Positions 7,189 through 13,532 of a stretch of 19,211 nt of DNA are shown piece after piece. Below the pieces are notes generated by a model. That model was not told the origin of the DNA. It saw nothing but the letters and a program-made list of their open reading frames with translations, and searched no databases. The DNA is from Ruminococcaceae bacterium UBA7067 (GTDB lineage: Bacteria > Bacillota > Clostridia > Oscillospirales > Acutalibacteraceae). The stretch lies in assembly GCA_002493755.1 (NCBI GenBank), contig DKZT01000071.1:1-19211 (forward strand), written 5' to 3'. Both the position numbers and the translations under genes were made by a program. The stretch's first letter is position 1, and the number at the start of each line of letters is the position of its first letter.

Positions 7189-10002
7189 AAACTTTTTCAA
7201 ATATTGTCCCGTATATGAATTTTCACATTCTGCGACCTGCTCGGGCGTTCCCTTTGCAACTATTGTTCCGCCGCCGTCGCCGCCCTCGGGACCTAAATCT
7301 ATGATATAATCCGCCGTTTTGATAAGGTCAAGGTTATGCTCGATTACGACAACCGTGTTGCCGCTGTCAACAAGCTTCTGTAACACCTCAATAAGCTTGT
7401 GAACGTCGGCAATGTGCAGTCCTGTTGTAGGCTCGTCAAGGATATAGATGGTTTTGCCTGTTGAACGCTTTGCAAGCTCGGTTGCAAGCTTCACTCTCTG
7501 CGCCTCGCCGCCCGAGAGCGTTGTCGCAGGCTGACCGATTTTGACATAGCCCAGACCGACGTCGCAGAGGGTTTTCAGCTTGCGCTGAATTTTCGGAATA
7601 TCTGAGAAGAACGCAAGACCCTCCTCAACCGTCATTTCTAGCACATCATAAATTGACTTGTCCTTATATTTAACCTCAAGTGTTTCTCTGTTGTAGCGTT
7701 TGCCGCCGCACACCTCACAGGGAACATATATATCGGGCAGGAAGTGCATTTCTATTTTGATAATGCCGTCACCCTGGCAAGCCTCACAGCGACCGCCCTT
7801 TACATTAAACGAAAATCTGCCCGAATTGAAACCTCGCATTTTCGACTCCTTGACAGACGCGAAAAGCTCTCTTATATCCGTGAAAACTCCCGTGTAGGTT
7901 GCAGGGTTTGAGCGCGGCGTTCTGCCGATTGGGCTTTGGTTTATGTCGATAACCTTATCAAGATTTTCAACGCCCTCAATCGACTTAAACTTTCCTGCTC
8001 TCGTCTTTGCGCCGTTGAGCTTTGCGGCAAGGTGCTTGTAAAGTATCTCGTTTACAAGCGAGGATTTGCCCGAGCCTGACACTCCCGTGACGCACACGAG
8101 CATACCGAGCGGAATCTGAACATTTACATTTTTCAGGTTATTCTGCGCCGCACCCTTAACCGTCAGCTTAAGACCGTTGCCTTTTCTGCGATTCTCGGGA
8201 ACTTCGATTTTTCTCTTTCCGCTGAGATACTGACCCGTTATTGAACGCTCACACTGCTTTATCTGCTCAACATCTCCGCAGCAGACTACCTCGCCGCCGT
8301 GAACGCCTGCTCCGGGTCCTATGTCCACAATATAATCAGCGGCATACATTGTGTCCTCATCGTGTTCAACTACAATTACGGTATTGCCTATATCACGCAG
8401 ATTGCGGAGCGTTGCAAGAAGCTTGTCGTTGTCGCGCTGATGAAGTCCTATGCTCGGCTCGTCAAGAATATACAGCACACCCATAAGCGACGAGCCTATC
8501 TGAGTTGCAAGGCGGATACGCTGGCTTTCGCCGCCCGAGAGAGTTCCCGATGAACGGGAAAGCGTGAGATAGTCAAGACCAACGCTGTTTAAAAAGCCGA
8601 GCCGCTGTCTTATCTCCTTTAATATTTCGTCTGCAATCATTTTTTCTCTGTCGGTAAGCTCAAGGTTATTTATAAACTCCAGTGCTTCTTTTATCGACTT
8701 GTCGCAAAGTTGACTGATATTTATGCCGCCGACTGTAACGGCAAGGCTGACCTTTGAAAGCCGCCTGCCGCCGCATTCCTCGCAGGGAACGGAGCTCATA
8801 TATGACTCTATCTCTTCCTTTATCCAGCTGCTCTGTGTTTCCTTAAACCGTCTTTCAAGGTTATTTATTACGCCCTCAAACTCGGCGTAATAGCTGCCCT
8901 CGCCGTACATATTCTTTCTTGTGACCTTAAGCTTTTCGTCCTTTAAGCCGTAGAGGATAACGTCAACAACCTCGTCGGGCAAATCCTTAATCGGAGTGTC
9001 GAGCGAGAATTTAAGCTTTTTCGCCAAAGCCTCAAAATACATTGTCGCAATCGTGCTGCCCTCCATCGCCCAGCCGCTGCCCTTGATGCCGCCCTGAGCT
9101 ATCGACTTGCTTCTGTCGGGTATTACAAGGTCGGGGTCAACGCGCATAAAAACTCCCAGACCCGTACATTTCGGGCAAGCACCGAACGGATTGTTGAACG
9201 AAAACATACGCGGACTAAGCTCGTCAATGCTGACTCCGTGGTCGGGGCAGGCGTAATTCTGTGAAAACAGCATATCCTCGCCGTCCTGAACGCTCACCGT
9301 TACAAGTCCCTTTGTAATGGCGCAGGCTGTTTCAAGAGAATCGGCAAGACGGGAATTTATACCCTCCTTTATCACAAGGCGGTCAACAACGATTTCTATA
9401 TTATGCTTTTTATTTTTTTCAATGGCTATGTTTTCGCCGAGGTCATATATCATTCCGTCAACTCTAACTCTTGCGTAGCCGCTTTTTATCGCCGATTCAA
9501 TTTCCTTTTTGAACTCGCCCTTTTTTCCTCTTGCAATCGGCGCAAGAATCTGTATCTTCGTACGCTCGGGCAGAGCCATAACCTTGTCAACAATCTGGTC
9601 TATCGTCTGCTGTTTTATCTCTCTGCCGCATATCGGGCAGTGCGGAACGCCTATTCTCGCATATAAAAGCCTGAGGTAATCGTAAATTTCGGTAACCGTG
9701 CCGACTGTTGAGCGGGGATTTTTTGAAGTTGTTTTCTGGTCGATTGAAATAGCAGGAGAAAGTCCCTCAATGCTCTCAACATCGGGCTTTTCCATCTGAC
9801 CGAGGAACATTCTTGCGTAGGACGAAAGACTTTCAACATATCTGCGCTGTCCCTCCGCATAGATTGTGTCAAAGGCGAGCGACGATTTTCCCGAGCCTGA
9901 AAGACCCGTAAGCACCACAAGCTTATCTCTCGGGATTTCAACGTCTATATTTTTCAGGTTATGCTCATTTGCTCCCCTTACCACAATATTTTTTTCAGCC
10001 AT
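7174..10002 (-). CDS. uvrA: Excinuclease ABC subunit A
   Basis: UvrA is the damage-recognition ATPase of nucleotide excision repair and loads UvrB. This copy is 942 residues, normal length. The N-terminus IVVRGANEHNLKNIDVEIPR and Walker A GLSGSGKSS (about 33-41) are diagnostic. Both ABC signatures (LSGGESQR and LSGGEAQR) with Walker B ILDEPSIGLH and ILDEPTTGLH are intact, and zinc-binding cysteine pairs occur in CPICG, CPKC, CEAC and CEVCGG. I chose the ATG at 10000-10002 (MAEKN) because AAGGATG precedes it with good spacing; in-frame ATGs at 10011 and 10023 add up to seven residues. It has its own promoter and a near-consensus LexA box. uvrB and uvrC are not in the window. Confidence 0.97.
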   Translation of the reverse strand: MAEKNIVVRGANEHNLKNIDVEIPRDKLVVLTGLSGSGKSSLAFDTIYAEGQRRYVESLSSYARMFLGQMEKPDVESIEGLSPAISIDQKTTSKNPRSTVGTVTEIYDYLRLLYARIGVPHCPICGREIKQQTIDQIVDKVMALPERTKIQILAPIARGKKGEFKKEIESAIKSGYARVRVDGMIYDLGENIAIEKNKKHNIEIVVDRLVIKEGINSRLADSLETACAITKGLVTVSVQDGEDMLFSQNYACPDHGVSIDELSPRMFSFNNPFGACPKCTGLGVFMRVDPDLVIPDRSKSIAQGGIKGSGWAMEGSTIATMYFEALAKKLKFSLDTPIKDLPDEVVDVILYGLKDEKLKVTRKNMYGEGSYYAEFEGVINNLERRFKETQSSWIKEEIESYMSSVPCEECGGRRLSKVSLAVTVGGINISQLCDKSIKEALEFINNLELTDREKMIADEILKEIRQRLGFLNSVGLDYLTLSRSSGTLSGGESQRIRLATQIGSSLMGVLYILDEPSIGLHQRDNDKLLATLRNLRDIGNTVIVVEHDEDTMYAADYIVDIGPGAGVHGGEVVCCGDVEQIKQCERSITGQYLSGKRKIEVPENRRKGNGLKLTVKGAAQNNLKNVNVQIPLGMLVCVTGVSGSGKSSLVNEILYKHLAAKLNGAKTRAGKFKSIEGVENLDKVIDINQSPIGRTPRSNPATYTGVFTDIRELFASVKESKMRGFNSGRFSFNVKGGRCEACQGDGIIKIEMHFLPDIYVPCEVCGGKRYNRETLEVKYKDKSIYDVLEMTVEEGLAFFSDIPKIQRKLKTLCDVGLGYVKIGQPATTLSGGEAQRVKLATELAKRSTGKTIYILDEPTTGLHIADVHKLIEVLQKLVDSGNTVVVIEHNLDLIKTADYIIDLGPEGGDGGGTIVAKGTPEQVAECENSYTGQYLKKFLSKE

Positions 10003-10029
10003 TTTACCCATCCTTCCCGTCACATTGTC

Positions 10030-10043
10030 CGAATGTTTGTTCT
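10030..10043. promoter_or_regulatory. Putative LexA (DinR-type) SOS box for uvrA
   Basis: The minus strand reads AGAACAAACATTCG. The Gram-positive LexA site is CGAACNNNNGTTCG; this copy keeps seven of the eight core GAAC/GTTC bases. It lies just downstream of the predicted uvrA transcription start (about 10051) and 28 bases upstream of the start codon, a suitable roadblock or operator position. uvrA is a classical SOS gene. Confidence 0.6.
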
Positions 10044-10057
10044 GTACTCTATCCTTA

Positions 10058-10086
10058 AATATACATTAATTTTAAATTTTTTTCAA
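10058..10086 (-). promoter_or_regulatory. Promoter for uvrA
   Basis: TTGAAA (10081-10086) and TATATT (10058-10063) are separated by 17 A/T-rich bases on the minus strand, giving a start near 10051, just upstream of the SOS box. Confidence 0.65.
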
Positions 10087-10154
10087 CCGAAAATTTTGTT
10101 TTGAACCCTTATCTCGTTTTTGCACAAAGTTTTACAATTTTCGCCGCAATTATC

Positions 10155-10183
10155 TTGCACTTCTTACATTATTTTGATACAAT
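10155..10183 (+). promoter_or_regulatory. Promoter for iorA
   Basis: TTGCAC (10155-10160) and TACAAT (10178-10183) are spaced by 17 bases, 41 bases before the iorA start, which has an AAAGGTGG ribosome site. The divergent uvrA promoter lies about 70 bases away. Confidence 0.75.
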
Positions 10184-10224
10184 ATTAGGTAAATAATCGT
10201 TTTGAATAATAAAGGTGGTTTATA

Positions 10225-11952
10225 ATGAAAAAGCTTATGCTTGGCAACGAGGCTGTTGCCAGAGGATTATTTGAAGCAGGTGTTCGGGTTGCGTCAAGCT
10301 ACCCAGGTACGCCGAGTACCGAAATAACCGAAAACGCAGCGAAGTACGATGAAATCCGCTGCGAATGGGCGCCGAACGAAAAGGTTGCCGCCGAGGCTGC
10401 CGCAGGCGCATGCTTTGCAGGTGCAAGAAGCTTCTGCGGTATGAAGCACGTAGGACTGAACGTTGCAGCTGACCCGTTCTTCACAATGAGCTACATAGGA
10501 GTAAACGGCGGTATGATGCTTGCTGTTGCCGACGACCCGGGTATGCACTCCTCACAGAACGAGCAGGATTCAAGAAACTACGCAAAGGCGGCTAAGGTGC
10601 CGATGCTGGAGCCTGCCGATTCAGCCGAATGCAAGAGCTTTACAAAGCTTGCCTATGAGCTGAGCGAGGAATACGACACACCTGTTGTACTCAGGCTTAC
10701 AACAAGGATTGCTCACTCAAGAAGCCTTGTTGAGATTGAGGACAGAGCAGAGCTTCCGCTTAAGGAATACAAGAAAAATCCGCAGAAGAATGTAATGCTC
10801 CCGGCAAACGCAAGAGGCAGACACGTTTTTGTTGAGGAGAGAACAAAAAAGCTCAGCGAGCTTGCGGAGAGCGCGGACTTCAACCGTGTTGAAATGAACG
10901 ATACAGCCATCGGTGTTATAGCCGCTGGCGACTGCTATCAGTACGCTAAAGAAGCTCTGGGCGACAGGGCTTCATACTTAAAGCTCGGTATGGTTTACCC
11001 GATGCCCGAAAAGCTTATAAAGGATTTCGCTTCTAAGGTTGATAAGCTTTACGTTATAGAGGAGCTTGACGATTTCATTGAAACGCACTGCCGTAAAATC
11101 GGTCTTGACCCTATCGGCAAGGAGGCTTTTTCGCTTTGCGGCGAGTTCTCACAGAAAACCGTAAGAGAGGTTATCCTCGGCGAACAGCCTGACAGCATTG
11201 CTCTTGACACGGATATTCCTGTTCGTCCTCCCGTTATGTGCTGCGGCTGTCCTCACAGAGGTCTGTTCTATGCGCTCAAGAAGCTTAAGGTTTATGTAAG
11301 CGGCGACATCGGCTGCTACACACTCGGTGCGTCGGCTCCGCTTGCAATGATGGACACCTGTGTATGTATGGGAGCTTCCGTTTCGGCTCTGCACGGCTAC
11401 AACCTTGCAAGAGGCGAGGAAAGCGAGAAGAAGTCGGTTGCGGTTATCGGCGATTCAACCTTTATGCATTCGGGCGTTACAGGACTTATCGACATAGCCT
11501 ACAACGCAACAAACTCCGTTGTAATTGTGCTTGACAACTCAATCACGGGTATGACGGGACATCAGCAGAACCCGACAACAGGCTACACAATCAAGGGCGA
11601 CCCTGCTTCAGCAGTTAATCTTGAAAGCCTTTGTCACGCTGTGGGCATTGACAATGTTGCGGTCTGCGACCCGTATAACCTTGACGAAACAATAGCAGTT
11701 ATAAAGGAACAGCTTGAAAAGGACGGTCCGTCTGTTGTTATTTCAAGACGTCCCTGCGCGCTTCTGAAATATGTTAAGCACAATCCGCCGTTCAGCGTTG
11801 AAGCTGACAAGTGCATAGGCTGTAAGATGTGTATGTCAATCGGCTGTCCTGCAATCAGCATTAAGGACGGCAAGGCTCAGATTGACAACACGCAGTGCGT
11901 TGGCTGCGGCGTTTGCAAGGGACTTTGCAAAAAGTCGGCTATCGTTGAGTAG
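10225..11952 (+). CDS. iorA: Indolepyruvate ferredoxin oxidoreductase, alpha subunit
   Basis: This 575-residue subunit oxidatively decarboxylates aryl pyruvates (indolepyruvate, phenylpyruvate) with CoA to aryl-acetyl-CoA and reduced ferredoxin; the reaction can also run reductively in anaerobes. The N-terminal pyrimidine-binding region contains SSYPGTPSTEI, and the thiamine diphosphate site is GDS at 409-411 with N438. The C-terminus carries two ferredoxin-type [4Fe-4S] motifs: C530, C533, C536, C541-P, and C558, C561, C564, C568. In the second the usual proline after the last cysteine is replaced by lysine (CKK). The length matches the IorA family. iorB follows after 114 bases, unusually far because a palindromic repeat element starts at the iorA stop codon. 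No phenylacetate-CoA ligase gene, a frequent partner, is in the window. Confidence 0.95.
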   Translation: MKKLMLGNEAVARGLFEAGVRVASSYPGTPSTEITENAAKYDEIRCEWAPNEKVAAEAAAGACFAGARSFCGMKHVGLNVAADPFFTMSYIGVNGGMMLAVADDPGMHSSQNEQDSRNYAKAAKVPMLEPADSAECKSFTKLAYELSEEYDTPVVLRLTTRIAHSRSLVEIEDRAELPLKEYKKNPQKNVMLPANARGRHVFVEERTKKLSELAESADFNRVEMNDTAIGVIAAGDCYQYAKEALGDRASYLKLGMVYPMPEKLIKDFASKVDKLYVIEELDDFIETHCRKIGLDPIGKEAFSLCGEFSQKTVREVILGEQPDSIALDTDIPVRPPVMCCGCPHRGLFYALKKLKVYVSGDIGCYTLGASAPLAMMDTCVCMGASVSALHGYNLARGEESEKKSVAVIGDSTFMHSGVTGLIDIAYNATNSVVIVLDNSITGMTGHQQNPTTGYTIKGDPASAVNLESLCHAVGIDNVAVCDPYNLDETIAVIKEQLEKDGPSVVISRRPCALLKYVKHNPPFSVEADKCIGCKMCMSIGCPAISIKDGKAQIDNTQCVGCGVCKGLCKKSAIVE

Positions 11953-12020
11953 TGAGTTTTGAGTTTAGAGTTATTAATCGAAACACTTAAATTTTTCAAC
12001 TCTTGTCTCATAACTTACTA
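11950..12020. repeat. 71-bp palindromic (MITE-like) element between iorA and iorB
   Basis: Left arm 11950-11972 (TAGTGAGTTTTGAG...) and right arm 11998-12020 are inverted repeats matching at 18 of 23 positions. The first three bases are the iorA stop codon. The arm units match the repeat at the left edge of the window. There is no coding capacity and no obvious target-site duplication. Confidence 0.65.
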
Positions 12021-12066
12021 AATGGGATAAGCATATATTGAAATACACCGAAAGGATTGAACATAT

Positions 12067-12642
12067 ATGAACGATGTAAAATCAGTTTTAATCGTGGGAG
12101 TCGGCGGTCAGGGTACACTTCTTGCAAGCCGGCTTCTGGGCAACGCTCTTCTGAGCCGCGACTACGATGTCAAGGTGTCGGAGGTACACGGAATGAGCCA
12201 GAGAGGCGGCTCTGTTGTTACATACGTACGCTACGGAGAGAGCGTTTCCTCGCCGATTATAGAGCAGGGCGAGGCTGACCTTATACTCTCCTTTGAAGCC
12301 TTAGAGGCGGCAAGATTCCTGCCGTACCTCAAAAAAGGCGGCAAAATCATCGTAAACACACAGCAGATTGACCCGATGCCCGTTGTAACAGGCAACGCAG
12401 TCTACCCCGAGGATGTAATCGGACAGATTAAATCGCTCGGAGTTGAGGTTATCTCGGCTGACGCTCTGAGCCTCGCCGAGCAGGCAGGCAGTGTAAAGGC
12501 GGTTAATGTGGTGCTTATGGGAATGCTCGCAAAGCAGACCGACATTGAAAAGCAGGTATGGCTCGACACGGTTGAGCAGACAGTTCCGCCGAAGTTTTTA
12601 GAACTTAATTTAAAGGCGTTTGAGCTGGGATATGAGCAATAA
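12067..12642 (+). CDS. iorB: Indolepyruvate ferredoxin oxidoreductase, beta subunit
   Basis: This 191-residue protein is the gamma-domain-like small subunit that pairs with IorA to complete the aryl-pyruvate oxidoreductase. The glycine-rich nucleotide/CoA-region motif GVGGQGTLLAS is at residues 11-21, followed by HGMSQRGGSVVTYVR, both conserved in the 2-oxoacid:acceptor oxidoreductase gamma family. The length is typical. The start is preceded by GAAAGGAT at suitable spacing. It is very probably co-transcribed with iorA despite the intervening element. Its TAA stop forms the first bases of another repeat element, and a terminator follows at 12776-12819. Confidence 0.94.
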   Translation: MNDVKSVLIVGVGGQGTLLASRLLGNALLSRDYDVKVSEVHGMSQRGGSVVTYVRYGESVSSPIIEQGEADLILSFEALEAARFLPYLKKGGKIIVNTQQIDPMPVVTGNAVYPEDVIGQIKSLGVEVISADALSLAEQAGSVKAVNVVLMGMLAKQTDIEKQVWLDTVEQTVPPKFLELNLKAFELGYEQ

Positions 12643-12722
12643 AGAGTGAAGAGTGGAGATGGGCGGCTTCGCCGCACAGAGCCGCTTGCGGCGACAACCA
12701 TCACTTCACTCTCCACTCTTAA
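12640..12722. repeat. 83-bp hairpin repeat element after iorB
   Basis: Terminal inverted repeats: the left reads TAAAGAGTGAAGAGTGGAG, and the right, read in reverse complement, TTAAGAGTGGAGAGTGAAG (16 of 19 identical). Inside, GATGG pairs with CCATC and encloses two hairpins, GCGGC-TTC-GCCGC and GCCGC-TT-GCGGC, followed by GACAA. It is the inverted homologue of 4281-4436. The iorB stop is its first triplet. Confidence 0.8.
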
Positions 12723-12765
12723 AACTTCACTCTAAAAAAACTTCACTCTAAAAAAATTTCACTTT
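12721..12765. repeat. Three tandem 16-bp units (A7-CTTCACTCT)
   Basis: Units at 12721-12733 (truncated), 12734-12749 and 12750-12765 (diverged, TTTCACTTT) extend the right arm of the element just before. They look like slippage or duplication of the arm end. Confidence 0.6.
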
Positions 12766-12775
12766 TAAATACTTA

Positions 12776-12819
12776 AAAGGCTATGAACCCACAACGGATT
12801 CATAGCCTTTGTTTTATTA
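12776..12819. terminator. Intrinsic terminator between iorB and the toxin gene
   Basis: A perfect 12-bp stem (AAAGGCTATGAA 12776-12787 with TTCATAGCCTTT 12799-12810) with an 11-base loop is followed by TTTGTTTTATT on the plus strand. The minus side is also T-rich, so it can end both convergent transcripts. Confidence 0.88.
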
Positions 12820-13092
12820 AAATAACTCGGAATGACTTCCCACTCTGTAAAGCATTAAAACCAATACATCATTTACCACTTCATAAATAAGCAGCCAATC
12901 CGGCTCAATATGGCATTCACGGCAGCCATTGTAATCTCCGGATAAATCGTGGTCACGAAATTTCACCTCCAAAGCTTCTCCGTTTGCCAGCTTTTCAACA
13001 ACAGCAAAAAGCTTTTCGATATCCTTGCCCTGTTTTTTAGCAAGCTTCAAATCTCTTTTGAACTGAGCTGTAAACTTAACCTCGTACTTCAT
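12817..13092 (-). CDS. YafQ-type (RelE superfamily) mRNA interferase toxin
   Basis: This 91-residue protein matches the YafQ branch of RelE toxins, ribosome-dependent mRNA endonucleases. The catalytic set is present: H48, H61, D65, W66, H87 and F91, embedded in the family motif ECHIEPDWLLIY and the C-terminal GSHSELF. E. coli YafQ uses His50, His63, Asp67, Trp68, His87 and Phe91, an almost identical layout. The length is normal. The start ATG overlaps the antitoxin stop by four bases (ATGA), so the pair is translationally coupled, antitoxin first. It appears intact and active by sequence; activity is inference. Confidence 0.92.
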   Translation of the reverse strand: MKYEVKFTAQFKRDLKLAKKQGKDIEKLFAVVEKLANGEALEVKFRDHDLSGDYNGCRECHIEPDWLLIYEVVNDVLVLMLYRVGSHSELF

Positions 13093-13361
13093 TCTTCAAG
13101 AGCCGCCTTTAACTCAGACATACTTGAATATCCCTTGACAGAGCTGTCATAAGCCAACGCCCTGCCCTCCGAAATGGCGGCGGCAGTTACCTTATTAGGA
13201 ACATTTAATGTAAGCTCAAACGGAATACCGTTTTCACGGATAGTCTGCCTTAAAAACATATTTACAGCTGTTGTCATATTAAGACCCAACGCCTCAAAAA
13301 TCTTTTCAGCCGCATCCTTAACTTCCTTATCGGTACGGATATTTAAATTAGCAGAAGCCAT
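13089..13361 (-). CDS. DinJ/RelB-family antitoxin
   Basis: This is a 90-residue antitoxin with an N-terminal ribbon-helix-helix segment (ANLNIRTDKEVKDAAEKIFEALGLNM) typical of RelB/DinJ, a middle region IPFELTLNVPN and an acidic C-terminal tail that would wrap the toxin. It neutralises the adjacent toxin and, with it, should repress the operon. I chose the ATG at 13359-13361 because GGAGG lies seven bases upstream; a GTG two codons earlier is too close to that site. A promoter and palindromic operator lie directly upstream. Confidence 0.9.
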   Translation of the reverse strand: MASANLNIRTDKEVKDAAEKIFEALGLNMTTAVNMFLRQTIRENGIPFELTLNVPNKVTAAAISEGRALAYDSSVKGYSSMSELKAALEE

Positions 13362-13384
13362 ACACACACCTCCATCATTATTCT

Positions 13385-13419
13385 ATGCATATAGTAATAC
13401 AATATGTGCATTTTGTCAA
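13385..13419 (-). promoter_or_regulatory. Toxin-antitoxin promoter with overlapping palindromic operator
   Basis: On the minus strand, TTGACA (13414-13419) and TACTAT (13391-13396) are 17 bases apart. An inverted repeat, ATGCATATA (13385-13393) with TATGTGCAT (13403-13411), differs at one pair, and covers the -10 and half of the spacer. That is where a ribbon-helix-helix autorepressor would bind. Confidence 0.7.
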
Positions 13420-13447
13420 CATAAGTGATGACAATCTGAAAACTTAA

Positions 13448-13485
13448 AGCCGCAGCTTTAATCAATACTCATCAAAACCGCGGCT
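13448..13485 (-). terminator. Terminator of the ABC exporter operon
   Basis: On the minus strand, AGCCGCGGTTTT (13474-13485) pairs along 12 positions, two of them G-U, with AAAGCTGCGGCT (13448-13459). A T-rich run (TTTAAGTTTTC) follows. It lies about 45 bases beyond the stop of the downstream exporter gene. Confidence 0.7.
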
Positions 13486-13486
13486 C

Positions 13487-13532
13487 ATTTTCTCTGTTCT
13501 TTATTCTCTTTCTACTGCGAAGCTATCGGCTA
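13487..13532. repeat. Degenerate copy of the 3'-end repeat family after the ABC operon
   Basis: The plus strand reads TGTTCTTTATTCTCTTTCTACTGCGAAGC, resembling the 4380-4408 segment of the composite element (ATTCTTTATTCT...GCGGCGAAGCCGC). It starts at the TAG stop of the exporter gene but lacks a clear arm, so the assignment is tentative. Confidence 0.3.

Noticed and set aside
9651..9941. Second-frame open reading frame inside uvrA
   Set aside because: It overlaps the Walker A region of uvrA on the same strand in another frame with no start signal.
11995..12045. Separate promoter for iorB
   Set aside because: TTGTCT with GATAAG at 17 bases is a poor match, and the -35 lies inside the repeat arm; co-transcription with iorA is more likely.
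12640..12765. CRISPR-like array
   Set aside because: Units are too short and irregular, there are no spacers of constant length, and no cas genes are present.
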